Positions 49,490 through 61,772 are shown, counted from the stretch's first letter. The stretch: DNA of 64,000 bases from Parasponia andersonii (GCA_002914805.1 JXTB01000532.1:6786-70785), one strand, 5' to 3'. The notes: generated by a model from the letters alone, not told the origin. Numbers and translations: made by a program.

Positions 49490-51881
49490 TGACGACAGAT
49501 ATCCCTCGCCATCATCTGCCGGTCAATCAGTAGAACTTCCGGTCGGTGATGTTCGCTATTGGCAAGGTCAACTTCAACTTCCGCGGTTACTCTAGCTCCG
49601 GGAATGGGAATCGGAGAAGTTGCGATCTTGATCTTTTCTTTTGGTAGTAGTACTAGTTCTGATTTTTTTTTCTTTTTCTTTTTTTTTTTTTTTTTTTCGA
49701 TGTGATGGATTGATTACTGCCTTATGCGACTAGTAGTTTCACTTTGACTACTAGGACCTGAGGGTTGACTAATTCTCTAACATATAGATTATAATGGGTC
49801 CACAATCAAGTGCTGATATTAAGTTCACAACTAATACGACAAAATTTATTTTTTGTTTTTTCGTTAAATCATTAATGAAATTTCAGAAAAGAAATAAACC
49901 AACGTTTGCGAACAACGTTTTTAATGTTATGAGTAATGTTGTTGATCACTACACTTAGTCTTAAAGTGAGCCGTAAGCTAACATTGGAACGGTACGATTT
50001 ACGATTGTGTGAAACTATTATTAGTGTGCAGGGAATGTTAAATCTACTGTCCTTTTATTTTTTATTTTTTATTTTGAATTATATTTAGTATGATACAACT
50101 AGTTATCTGTCTCAAGTAGGGTAGTATCTTTTTTTCATCCCACACGTGTGCAAAGTACAAGCACAGCTATGATACACAAGATATGAGAATCAGGTGGTCA
50201 TGCTAATTTTAAGTACAATAATGACACGTTAGATCCAAGAAAGAGATGGTTGTATCTATGGCTCGTGCATGATTTATTATTCTATAAAAGGGGTACGCGG
50301 AAAGAAAATTGCTGGAATAAAAAATAATAAATGAGTACAGTTAAGATTACTTTTTTAATGTAACTAATTAGTACGTAAATAAATTAAAAAAATGTTTTTT
50401 ATTTTCTTATTTCTTTTCTACTTGTTACATATTAGCGAGCATGTCTATAAAGCTTCGGACACTTTACGCAAGACATAAATGTGCCTCCACTTCCCCACAA
50501 CATGTATAACACCCTAATCATATCAACGACCTGATGAAATCACATATATTTGAACTCAATATGTGACTTATTTTGTCATAAAACAATATCACTGACATTT
50601 TCCGCCAAAATTCTTTAAAATTGATGCATCCTTCAAACTTGATATTACGTGACAAGAGTTTTCGTGGTGCTTGTTCACTTGAATGACGGTAGCACTTTAG
50701 TGTAATACTAATACCGTACATTAGTGTACTCAAGATTATACCGCATCAAATGGCAATAAGTGATTTTAAGAAGCAAAGTTGGCAAAGGAATGCATTTCTT
50801 ATGGGACAAGAGGCATAACCGAGTATTTCCTATTAGGCATGCCTTTCATTGCAATCCGGGAATGGAAAAGGGAAAAAAAATAATAAAAAGGGGAAGGTAA
50901 AAGGGGAAGGTTTTAGGAGTTATAGGAAAATGATCCAATTTTAAGCTTATTTTAAGTAAACTAAAGTTAGTATATAAGTAAGTAGATATACTAAAAATAA
51001 TATACTCAATCAATTAACTATTAAAAAACAAAAAATATATTTATTAAAAACAAAAGTGTGAAAAAAGGACACTCACTCTAATTTCCAAAGTTTATAAATT
51101 ATAAATATTATATGGACTTTCCTAGCCTTTAAAGGGCTCGAACTAGCACATAAGCCTATACTTAAAAGTCTAGGTGATAACTCGAGTACATTTTATAGGA
51201 GAAAAAGACGTAGATAAGATTAATTTCATATGAAATGATTTTTTTTATATAATTTTTCAAAAATGATAATTTTAAGAATGTTAAAATTATTTTAACGTAT
51301 AATTAAGAACTTTTTGAATACAAAAAAAAATTATAAATAATAGTTTTTTTGTCAAGAAAATTTTGACCTATGATTAAGAAGTCATTAATATTCTTAAAAA
51401 TGTCATTTTTAGGGAAAAAACAAAACACAAAAAGTCATTTTGGCCGCATGACCCACTGTCGTTTACCATCCAACTTGAACATATCATAATTGTTTTGTCT
51501 ACCATACCATCCCTCCTTTTTCCCATTCATTTTGAATTTTAAAGGCTCATACAGCATGAGAATCAAAGGCCATCATGCCGAACCAACCAAACCAGTCAAG
51601 CTCATAAAAATGTCAAGCATTCACCGTCTTTCCACTACCTATGCATGAAAGTAACACATCAAAACTAGATCATGTGCTCTCTATAGTGAGCACTTATGCA
51701 ATCAACAATCTTAAGGATGGTTTTCACTCAACAAGAAGAGGAAGCAGAGTGACTTATACAATAACACTTAACCAATTGTTATTTTAGAGAAATTTATTCT
51801 ATTTGACTCATGAATCCATTTCTTGAATACTTAAAGATGTTTAAACAAATAAACAGGCAATTAAATTAAATAGGAAACTTG
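49490..51881. other. Spacer between the two reductase copies
   Basis: No gene seen. There is a T-rich tract at 49660-49698. Short AT-rich frames (for example 50518-50733, minus) are not credible. The part 50730-51700 matches the flank of the pseudogene at 47740-48260. Confidence 0.55.
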
Positions 51882-54800
51882 CTAGTCATCTGTGAAAGGA
51901 GTTACTAAGGGCTTGTTTGAGAAGAAATCTTCCAAATTCGCAATCAAAATTGCAGCAGTGTCCTGGAGAGACTCTGAAGTAAATGCCGCACGATGTGGAG
52001 ATAGAACAATACTATCAAATTCAGAGAGCTCTTGAGGAACATCTGGCATATTCTCAAACACATCCAAACCACCTCCTCTGATTTCTCCTTGAGCCAAACT
52101 CCTCACCAGCTCCTTCTCATCTATAAGAGCCCCACGCCCTACGTTGATAATAGCTCCCTCATTTCCCAAAGCTGATAGAACTTCCTTGTCAAGCATATGG
52201 CGTGTCTGATCGGTTAAGCTGCAACAAAGGATGATAACATCGTTATTTGCTGCAAGTTCTCGAATAGTGGAATGAAAAGGGTATGCGATGGAGGGCTTTT
52301 TGTTCATCGAGTTGCATGAGATACTGAAGCCAAAGCCCCGAGCCTCCTAGAAACTTCAGAGCCTATTCTCCCCAATCCGACAACTCCAACCCGCTTTCCT
52401 CCCAGCTGATGAAATTAACAATATCCTTATTGTTAATTCGACTTCTTGTAAAGTATATATCGAAAGGTTAGAGTGTAACATACTAGTATAAGGCCTTCAA
52501 AGAGATGTGGTTCAAAAAATATCCTTAATGGAAGACTTGACAATATGGAGTTTACACAACTTGGAAGGAGAAAATTTACAATAATATGTACATATATACA
52601 ACAATATTGTGGCTAAAATTCTTGAAATTGGTAACAATTTTCACTATATATATATATATATACATTGAGCAATTGGTAGGGACAAAGCTATATCCCATGC
52701 ATAAATCATGAGTTCGAGTTAGGAGTTAGGACCGTCACATTAATTAGGCCAGATATATATTTTGAAAGAAATCTATACGTGTACTGCAAAGCATCGCCAA
52801 CACTACTTCTATAACGTCTTTTCCTAGTGAAAAACCAAAAGAGAAAGGTAGGTGTACTGTTATTAGCTTACACAATGATAGTAACAACCATTGGTTCAGT
52901 GTACCTTAACCACCAAGAAAGGACAAATTATATATCTGCCCCCATATTATAGTCTAGGCAGAGTTTTGGTCTATAAACTATTTCTCTTTATAAAAATCCT
53001 CCGAACTATTCAACTGTGGAAAAATTTCTCCCTCTATTAAATTCTGTCTATAACTCAGACAGAAGTACGACGTAATATCTTAAAATGAAATTAATTAAAA
53101 TAATTATTTTTAAATTTAATAACTTCACCTATATACCTTAAATTATGCACTAAATTCTTCTATTTTCCCTCCCTATATAATTTTCTATTCGCAAAGAATT
53201 TATTATAAAATCCTCCTTAATACACACTAAATTCATAAAATCAAACTCTGAATTAAATAATATAATCTTAGGTTATATATATATACCATAACAAGATTGC
53301 TGGTCTTTCATTTCTTTTGTAGAAGAATCTTTATCAAAGGATATCAATGAAGAAGAAGAAGAAGAAGAAAGAGAAAGAAAATGAGTTTTGGATCTGAAGG
53401 CGTTCAATTATTATTATTATTATTATTTTTGGAAATAAATAAGTTTAAGAGATTTGGTTTAAAATTTAGAAATTGAATAATTTTTTAATCCCTAAAAGTA
53501 GAAAAAATAATATACTATAATTATCTTATTACCCTCTAATAAACAATAAATAGAAAACATATTATTATTCCGTTGCAGAAAGTAATAAAAAGAGAATTTT
53601 TTTTCACAATCTAATATTTCAGCAGATTCTTATAAAAACAAAGTAGTTTAAGAGAGTAATTCTCTGTGGCAATAATTGGATTGGCAAAGACACATTTTGT
53701 GTATTACTCTGTGGGATTCATCTGTCTATTATTCTGTCCAATCTATAATTTTTTAACGCGTCATCTAGTATTTTACCTCCCAAACTTTCGTCTTTTAAAG
53801 GAGAGATGTGATGTTTAGGACCAAAACAATAGTAATAAATAAAAGGAACAGGACAAAGTTGTCATCTTTATTCTTGTCTCTCTCTTCCCTTCAAATTCTG
53901 CAATCAAGTCTCTCTCCTCTCTCCTCTCTCTTCCTAACCAGAAACCAGAGAGTCAATACACATGGGGTACACCGCACTCCCTGGCCGAGCCATAGCAGTC
54001 CCAAGTCTCCGTGGCGTCTCAGCCTTTGACCTATAAATTTCTCATCACGGGAAAGAACAAAGTTCATTAGAGGTACCATAGACACGAAACCGGAGAAAAT
54101 TTATGCATCTCTATTCAGAGTTAAATAAAAGCATAAAAAGAAATTTGTGAATGGATTAATTACTTCAAATGGGTTTTGATTATGAAGATTTCTAAAGTGA
54201 GTTTGGATGTTACAGAATGGGAAAAAAGATAGAGGAATTAGAAAATCTGTGATTGAGAAAGTTCTGAATAGATTAATTACTTTAAACGAAGGAGATAAGA
54301 TAAGAAAAAGGGCTGAGTGAAATGTCTGTGATTGAGAGGTTAGAATATTTGTCAATCTCTTGATGAATCGAGAGGCAAATCATGTTTTCTTTTCTCTCTT
54401 AGTTCTTTTTTTTTTTTTTTTTTGCAAAAATAAAAAAAAAATCACAGGAACTTCTATTGATCCATTTCCATGGAAGAAAGATAAAGAAAAGTGTAGAGAA
54501 TTAAATAAAAAAATGAAAAAAAAGAAAAGGAATGATGAACTCTGTTACAGAGAGAAAGTAAAAAGGGGGAAAAAAAAGAAAAAAGAAAAAAGAAAAAGAA
54601 AAAAGGAAGGAAAAAAAAAAAAAGAGGAAGCTAAAAGCCTAAAAGTAAAGTAGAGAGAGAAAGTGTTCGGTGTATTCGTTTCGCTCTGCCCGCTTTTCTA
54701 TTTACGTTTTTCCTTTTCCTTATTTTGGAACTGCTCATTTCTTTGTTACAAGACGAGAGTTTGGGAAATAAAAGACTATAAGATGACGTGTCAAAAAATT

Positions 54801-55539
54801 ACAAGCCGGACAGAGTAATGGACAGATGAATCCGACAGAGGATCCGAGTCCAAGAAATTGGCAGTTGGTAAAATCCTATTGGTCCAACACTCATAAGTAG
54901 TGGATCTATTAGGTATAGAAAAGCACTAACCCCATAAGTAATAAGTCGTAACTTATAACTATTATGATAATTTTGTGGAAAAAAACTAGTAAAACAGCGT
55001 AGTTATCGCCTCTACACTTCTACCAATTTCTTTTAGACTAATTTAAAAAAAAAAAAAAAAAAAAGTGAATGTACCTTAGTAGCAAGAGGAAAATCTCCTC
55101 TGGTTTTCCATAATCCATGTCTGACGTACCGGTCAGCAGCCGAAACTCTCCTAAGCACATCAATCAACAACCCAACGGCCATTTCGGCGACGTAAGCGCT
55201 ACCAGCGTTGGCGACGGAGATCCCTCGGCGGCGGCACTCGGCCAAGTCGACCTGGTTGACGCCGGTGCTGGTGCTCAACACTAGTCCCAGCGCCGGGAGC
55301 AGCCGGAGTAGCTCGGCGTTGACGGCGGTGGCGTGGTTGATGATCATGGCTCGGACTGATGGGCCGGCATCATGTGTGGTCAGGAACTGGTGGAGAGGCA
55401 GGCCCGATTCCCATGGTTTGAGCATTCGGAACTTCTGAGGGAACAATGGCGGGAAAAGAGCGGGACTTGGCCGTACAGTCAGTAGGATTTGTGGACGGTC
55501 TTCATCATGGGTGGCTGTCGCAAGTTTGAGTTCCGCCAT
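51882..55539 (-). CDS. Glyoxylate/hydroxypyruvate reductase-like (HPR2/HPR3 type), one-base frameshift
   Basis: Exon 1 is 55539-55075 (155 codons from MAELKLATATHDED) and exon 2 is 52405-51882, with a GT-AG intron of 2,669 bp. The family uses NAD(P)H to reduce hydroxypyruvate and glyoxylate in the cytosol, backing up photorespiration; some members reduce hydroxyphenylpyruvate. Visible motifs are TGVNQVDLAECRRRGI and VAEMAVGLLIDVLRR in exon 1. Exon 2 has the NAD-binding GLGRIG, then NVGRGALID with the catalytic Arg, VFENMPDVPQEL with the Glu, and LSPHRAAF with the His. Near 52327-52334 a T run is one base shorter than in the neighbouring copy (plus strand CCAAAG versus CCAAAAG), which shifts the frame. 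Without that shift length would be about 329 aa, normal for the family. It is either a recent pseudogene or a sequence error. Confidence 0.78.
52666..52735 (+). repeat. tRNA-like promoter pair, possible SINE head
   Basis: A box-A-like TGAGCAATTGG (52666-52676) is followed 33 bp later by a box-B-like GAGTTCGAGTT (52710-52720). The folding does not give a tRNA. It lies in the reductase intron. SINE origin is inferred from the two boxes only. Confidence 0.35.
53345..53385. repeat. (GAA)n and purine-rich tract
   Basis: About seven GAA units followed by AAAGAGAAAG lie inside the intron of the reductase gene. Nothing coding is seen. Confidence 0.7.
53707..54840. mobile_element. Mutator-like non-autonomous element in the reductase intron
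   Basis: Terminal inverted repeats of about 100 bp flank 1.1 kb. The left end CTCTGTGGGATTCATCTGTC (53707) matches the inverse complement of the right end (54840), which reads CTCTGTCGGATTCATCTGTC, and similarity continues through TAATTTTTT, CGTCATCT and CCCAAACT. Long TIRs with no transposase are typical of non-autonomous Mutator-like elements. I could not find a 9-bp target duplication. The interior has a GC-richer piece at 53940-54030 that may be captured DNA. The open frame at 54360-54653 is a Lys-rich low-complexity artefact. Confidence 0.6.
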
Positions 55540-55656
55540 TTTTGGTTGGTACGTACGGCTGGGGAAGAGGGATTGGAGATACAGGAGGCCAAAAATATTG
55601 AACCAAGTTAGACTTTGAAAATTATTGGTTTATTGATATATATATATATATATATA

Positions 55657-55978
55657 GGTTGCCAATCGAGGTATTTTTTTTCTTTACCTATGGTAAGTAT
55701 TTTTTTTTTAATCGTTGGATCAACATCTAATGGGATCCAATGACTATAATAAAGTGCATGAAAAGACGTGCATCATTAATGCGTATTTTTTTTTTAACTG
55801 TTGGATCAACATCTAATGGGATCCAATAACTATAATAAAGTGCATGAAAAGACGTGCATTATTAATGCTCTTTCTCTCTCTTATTTTTTACAATAAAAAA
55901 ATATAGATGCTAAATTTTTATTAGCCAAATTGATACCTACCCATAAGTAAAAAAAAAAAATACCCACTGAATTGGTGA
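55657..55978. mobile_element. (TA)n-associated MITE with internal duplication
   Basis: It starts GGTTGCCAATCGAGGTATTT after a (TA)n tract and ends TACCCACTGAATTGGTGATA. The interior has the family's CATGAAAAGACGTGCAT and ACAATAAAAAAATATAGATG. A segment starting GTTGGATCAACATCTAATGG is present twice (near 55711 and 55800). It sits about 120 bp upstream of the reductase start codon, in its likely promoter. Confidence 0.7.
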
Positions 55979-56284
55979 TATATAAAGTACTACTGTATTC
56001 AATTTATTATCTCTACAATAGAACCTCGTCTTTCAACTTTCATAAACAGAATTTTGTATAATTAATTAGTGAACTTTCATAAAAGCCTTTATTCTGTTCG
56101 GATTGAACTTTAGGCTAATTAAGTTCACTAGCTTATAGCTCTCGAGTTACAATCGTTGTACATACGACTTTAAACTCAAATTTTGGTATTGTTTTAGCCA
56201 TTCAGTGAGAAAAACAGAAAGAAAAAAGGTAACTAGTTATTTGATCATATTTTTTTGTCCGAAACATGATTTTTGAATGCATAA

Positions 56285-56351
56285 TGGTCAATTGATAAGT
56301 AATAAAATATATTTATAAGTTCGAGGGGCATGTTGTAAAAAAAAAAAAAAA
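56285..56351 (+). repeat. tRNA-like promoter pair with A tail, possible SINE
   Basis: Box-A-like TGGTCAATTG (56285-56294) and box-B-like AAGTTCGAGG (56317-56326) are followed by a run of about 15 A (56337-56351). This is the layout of a short tRNA-derived SINE. The match to the boxes is partial. Confidence 0.35.
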
Positions 56352-57048
56352 CATAATTTAAGGGCTAAAGTCGTACAAATACCATAAATCAGGAACTGTT
56401 AGTGAAATTAAATCCTTCTTATTTTACTTTTCTAGCTTAAATATTACAATTAAATCTCCACGTTACAGTTATATATAAGATTGCATGCTTTTGAAATACT
56501 AAAATTTTTGTTATCAAAACGTCGCTTTAGAACTTTCTCAAATGAAAAGAGGGTTGCAGTTTTCCGTTTTATTCGTCTTTGATATTTTTCTCTCAACGAG
56601 AATTAAATTGCAATCATCGGTAAATACAATCCGCGAAATAAATGGACAAAAATTGAAAAATCTTTGTTTCTCAAATGAGCTTCAGAGCTTGGAACAATTT
56701 TCATTTTGTCCAATTTGTCCAATGTTTACGAGAATGAAAGATTAGTAAATTATTTCCCTAAAAATTATAAATTAATAAATTATACCGAAAAATATTAGTA
56801 TACCGTTCTAAACACAATCATTGAAGGTAACAGTTCAGATGGACAGAAATTGGGGAAATAATAGTTAAAAAAAAAAATTATGATGGGAAGCTAAATGGTA
56901 GGCTTACGTTCTTCAGAAAAAAAAAAAAAAAAAAAAAAAAAACGGTAGCCTTACGTTTAACAAAGAATAGGGACAACACAGCTGTTACCAATCCTTTCTA
57001 AAAATAATCATCTTGACACTTATTCGTACTAAAAAAAGGTAGTATAGC
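56352..57048. other. AT-rich intergenic DNA, no gene seen
   Basis: It contains a run of A at about 56919-56942 and ordinary AT-rich sequence. The open frame at 56542-56745 shows no recognisable domain. The last 8 bases (57041-57048) are the left target duplication of the hAT element. Confidence 0.6.
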
Positions 57049-60000
57049 TAGAGGTGGCAAAATGAGCGGGTCGGTCCGCCCATCACAAGTTTTAGGGGGT
57101 GACCGGGCCGGATTGGTCCGGTCCGTCTAAAAATGCGGATCAGGCCGGCCTGATTCGGTCAAAATAAAATATGGCTCGGCCCGGGCCCGTTGATCCGTCG
57201 GATTTTTTGACGGGCCAAAATCAAGCTGGGCCGAGCCGGCCAATATTCGGCCTATTTTTTTTTTTTTGTTGCTCCTATTAGATTTTTTTTAACAACTATT
57301 TTTAAATATGTTAAATTTAAACTTTTTAATTGAATTTTCATTTAAAAAAATTGACAACACAGACTATATATATTTTCTATTGCTAAAAAATTAATAATAA
57401 TTAAATAAAATATTAAGAAAAATAATGAAACAAAAAATTTTGAAATATTGAAATTTGATTTTATTACAATTCAAATTATTACTTGAAAAAACTAGTATAT
57501 CATTAATTATGAGTTTATGACTCATCATCATCATTCATGTACAAGTTATTGAAATTTTCGGCCAATTCTTCATTACAAATACGAATAGTGTCTTGATTTT
57601 AGTTTGACGCTTTTTCCCAATCTTTAACACATGCTAACACCTCAACCATTTCAAGAGCCAACGAAGTCCTCCGCTTATCTGCTATCATCTTAGTCGTACT
57701 AAAAGCAGACTCTGAAGAAATCGTGGACACCGGAATTGTTAAAACGTCACGGGCTAATTGTGAAAGCACCGGAAATCTTGGTTGACGCTTATGCCATCAT
57801 TCTAAAACTTTGAAGTTCTCATCATTGGGGTCGATGTCAGAGTCTAGCTCAATATATTGAGTAAGATTAGAGGATTGTTGTGAATTTATTGGTGGCAGTA
57901 GTTGACTTGAACTTGATAATGTTAATGATGAGCCACGACCATACCCTTGAGGACGAGAACCTACCATGCTCCAAAAAGACTTATTGTTTGACTGTTCTTC
58001 AGTTTCTTGTAGAGGAGTGTATTGTTGTTGATTACTGCTAAACTTAGCCTCATATATACTATACACTTCAAAAAATTTGTCACGAGTATTTGTATATTCA
58101 GTAGTATAGTCTATCTCAAAACATGAAGAACTATAGCTAATTAAATTAGAAAGACCATTTAATTTACCTCTAGGATCTAAAATAAAAGCAAATAAATATA
58201 GTAAAGGAATTGGAAACCAATATTTCAAAAATACTTCTTGCATACATGTTATAATTAGTTCAAATATAAGGTCATATCTTGCCTTACAAAACATTTCGGC
58301 AATAAAAAAAATATGACGTAAAATAATTAGAGAAGTATGATAATAAATACCAGATAATACAATAGTAACTTCATGAAAAATGTCTAAAAATTATACAAAA
58401 TTTTCACAAATGAACCAATCTTCATCTTTTAATACTAATGAACCTATTTTTGAATTGTAAAATATAGTAATTAGAATTTTATATGGTAATGCATTTTTCA
58501 ACATTAAATAAGTAGAATTCCACCTTACAGGTATATTAACTTGGAATTTTCTTGGTTTTAATCTTTGAGCTATGCAATATCTTTTAAATTCAGCAATACG
58601 TATATTAGAAGCATGAATATAAGCAATAGCAGATCGAATATTTTCAATATATACACTTATAACATCTATACTTAATTTGACGAAAAGGTTGATGATGTGA
58701 CATGCATAATGTTGATGCAATAAGAATCCTCCAGTGTATGAACTTACCAAATTACCAAGTAATTTTATGGCATTTGTATTTGATGAAGCATTATCTAAAG
58801 TGATAGAGATAATGCGATTCGTTATGCCATATTCTTTAACAACACTTAAAATTCTATCTCTAATAATTCAGCAGTATGTTTATTATCAACGACTCGAAAA
58901 CCAATTATTCTTTTTTGAATTATCCATCTAGAATCTAAATAATGTACAACTACACTTAAATAATCTTGTTTAGAATTAGTACCCCAAATATCAGATGTCA
59001 ATGGAATACAAAAGTTTAATGAAGTTAATTCAGATATTAAATCTTTACGCATATTTTCATAAACTTTAATCAAATCATTCTTAGTGGTATTTCTAGAAAC
59101 TCTTTTAAAGTTTGGATAATAAGATCTTCTAATATGATCTTCATAGCTATTACAATTACCAAAACCTAATGGTAAATCTTTTATAGCAATTAAACGTACT
59201 AGAGATTCCCTAACTACTAAAGGATCATAGTTCCAAGAACTTACCAAACCATCCTTGTTGAGTTGAAGAGTTGATTGAGTGGACTCTTTGTCTTTTTTGT
59301 GTTTTTTTGACACATGCATCACTATGTCTATTCAAATGAGCGGTCCCGCTAGATGTTTTAGCAGTTAATAATTTCTTACAATATTTACATCTTGCCATTT
59401 TTGTCTTCTTACCATCAGTCTCTTCTTTGAATTCTGGATCGAAATAGTCCCATACATTGGAAGTTGTCCTTGCACGTTTGTAGGTCGTGCTTGCACTCGG
59501 CGAACAACTATCTTGAAATTGTGAACAACTTCCACTAGCATTTGGATTAGTCTGTATTTCGGAGACTTGGTCACCCTCTTCAGCTATGCGAATTTGGTCG
59601 TCGTCTAATTCCAAATCAATAGGGATATTTTTTGACATATTCATATCCTATATTAAAAATATAGATACTAAAATTATACACAACTATAAATAAATCGAAA
59701 TTACAAATATAGATATTCGATCAACTTAATTGTAAACAACAATAAATTACAAATAAATTGAAATTAAAAATATAATATTCTAATAAACTTCTACTAACTT
59801 AATTGTAAACTACTACAAATTAATTGAAATTAAAAACTTAATATTGTAATAAACGTTCTAGTTTCTACTAACTTTATTGTAAACAACTATAAATTACAAA
59901 TTAATTGAAAATATACTTAATAAATTTTCTACTACTAACTTAATTGGAAACTACTAAAAATTTAAAATTCATTGAAATTTAAAATATAATATTCTAAAAA

Positions 60001-60741
60001 ATTTTCTACAAACTACAAAATAATGAATTACTATCTTAATTGTAAAAAATTACAATCGAATTAAAATTAAAAACAAAGTCTTATAGAACTACTAAGTTAC
60101 TAACTACTTAACTAGTAACTACAAACTACAAACTATTATACTAGTAATAATAGTAAACAACTAAATATACTACAAATTAAATAAATTAAAAAGATAATTA
60201 TGATAAATAAATTAAATCGTACCTTCAATTAAGCTTTATAAGTTGTGGAGTATTTGGACTTTGGAGACTATAAAATATAATTACTAATAATTAGTAAATA
60301 ATAATTAGATAAGTGAGAAAAAGATAAGAATGAGAGTATAATTAGAGATTTAGAGAGAAAAAATGAGAAAATAAGAGAGTATTTGAAAATTGTAAGTGTG
60401 AAAAAAGAGTGGAGAGTGTAGGGTAATAAATGTTACTGTTGGATATATTTGAGAAAGGGCCCAGATCCAACTGGGCCCAAAAAAAAAAAAATCGAGCCGA
60501 GCTGGGCCCGCAGCCCTTTTATTTTTTTTTAAATTTAATTTTTTTAAAAAAAAAAATCAGGCTGGCCTGGCCCGGCCGGCCCCTTAATTTTTTTAAAATT
60601 TAATTTAAAAAAAAATCGGGCCAAGCCGCAAATCCCAGGCCCAGCCCGGCCTTACCCCTAAGGCCGGGCTTGGCCCGGGCCCTAAAAGTACAGGGTTGAG
60701 CCGGGCTGGCCCGTTGGGCCTGGCCCGAATTGCCACATTTA
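57049..60741 (-). mobile_element. Complete hAT transposon (Ac/Tam3-like), inactive
   Basis: The 3.7-kb element starts TAGAGGTGGCAA at 57049 and ends TTGCCACATTTA at 60741; these termini match as inverted repeats at 10 of 12 bases. Flanking 8-bp target duplications are AGTATAGC (57041-57048) and AGTGTAGC (60742-60749), with one mismatch. Both ends carry GGCC- and GGGCC-rich subterminal repeats (57080-57250 and 60460-60725), as in plant hAT elements. It encodes a broken BED-finger hAT transposase on the minus strand. Confidence 0.93.
57515..59644 (-). pseudogene. Broken hAT transposase with BED zinc finger
   Basis: It opens with MNMSKNIPIDLELDDDQ at 59644. The BED finger follows (VWDYF, then CKYCKK and HLNRHSDAC). 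RNase H-like parts are spread over three frames: PLTSDIWG near 59000, HQHYACHIINL near 58710, VRWNSTYLML near 58510 and FILDPRGKLNG near 58180. The C-terminal hAT dimerisation region (57797 down to about 57600) has RFPVLSQLARDVLTIPVST and SSESAFST. A TGA at 57797 replaces the first Trp of a WW pair, and a TAA follows near 57597. At least two frameshifts and these stops make it non-functional. Confidence 0.9.
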
Positions 60742-60749
60742 AGTGTAGC

Positions 60750-61185
60750 AATCATCTTTCCAAAAAAAGGGAAAAAAAAAAGAGTGCTATTAGTGGTATT
60801 AGTTTGAAATATATATACATATATAATATTGAATAACGATTATTTATTATTATTATTTTTCAAACTACTAAATTATGATAATCTATGATAATCGTTAAAA
60901 ATTAAAAAAAATATTTATAGATAACTAAAAGAAAATATATATTAGATAGAGAACTATATATATGTATTAGTGGGATTAGTTTGGAATATATATATATATA
61001 TATATAGTTTTCTATCCAATATGTATTTTCTTTTATCTATTTATAGGTATTTTTTTAATGGATAATATTTGTTCTCTAAATTAGATTCTGATGCTTCATT
61101 GTCTATATCATAACGGATAATAGTAAGTGTACCAAATTTTTAATATCAACATATGTGGTATTTGAGTTAGCACAATTTAATTAGT
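60750..61185. other. AT-rich DNA with MITE-like inverted repeat
   Basis: The stretch 60895-60958 reappears inverted at about 61000-61055 (AGTTTTCTATCCAATATGTA and TTTATAGGTATTTTTTTA on the right). A nearby (TA)n tract and a repeated TATTAGTG-ATTAGTTTG motif (60787 and 60966) fit a decayed copy of the (TA)n-associated MITE. No gene is seen. Confidence 0.45.
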
Positions 61186-61551
61186 GTTTTCCAATCGCTT
61201 GCTGCCTGAAGCATATTCTTCATGTGCAGCTACAAGGGGCAATGCCAACAATCGGTCGATAATTGCTCGGTCTTGTTCCAACCTGCGCGCACATGTTAAA
61301 TGTGTCAAGCAACCACATGCTCATAACTGTCCATAACCGCTCGGACATGTCTCTCAGTGCACATGTCAAATGTGCTAGTAACCGTCGCCAACCGCTCAGT
61401 CTACCCATCAGACGCGCACATGTCAAATGTGCTAAGTTGTGTAATGACATCGCGTGTGTCGGCCCAGGTGTGCACGCGCTGGCCACTACGCGCACGTCTT
61501 TCTTCATGCCACCCAACTCGCGGGTTGTTGCGCGTGCCCTCACAGCGTGCA

Positions 61552-61772
61552 CAAGTTCTCGGTGTGCACGCCTCAGCATGTGCTGTTTGCCATGTGCGTG
61601 CACATAATGTGGGCGGCCTGCCTAGTGTGCGCAGCGCCAGGCAGTGTTGCCCCCCCAGAGTGTGCAAGTTCTCGGTGCGCACGCCTCAGCGTGTGCTGTT
61701 TGCCATGTGCGCGCACATAACGTGGGCGGCCTACCTGGTGTGCGTAGTGCCAGGTAGTGTTGCCACCATATA
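61552..61772. repeat. 112-bp tandem duplication inside the inverted-repeat spacer
   Basis: CAAGTTCTCGGTG starts at 61552 and at 61664. Both units continue with GCACGCCTCAGC, TGTGCTGTTTGCCATGTGCG and GTGGGCGGCC. Differences are mostly C/T and A/G changes at CG sites, as expected from methylation decay. Confidence 0.85.

Noticed and set aside
54360-54653. 97-codon Lys-rich frame
   Set aside because: A-rich low-complexity DNA inside the intronic transposon; no family resemblance.
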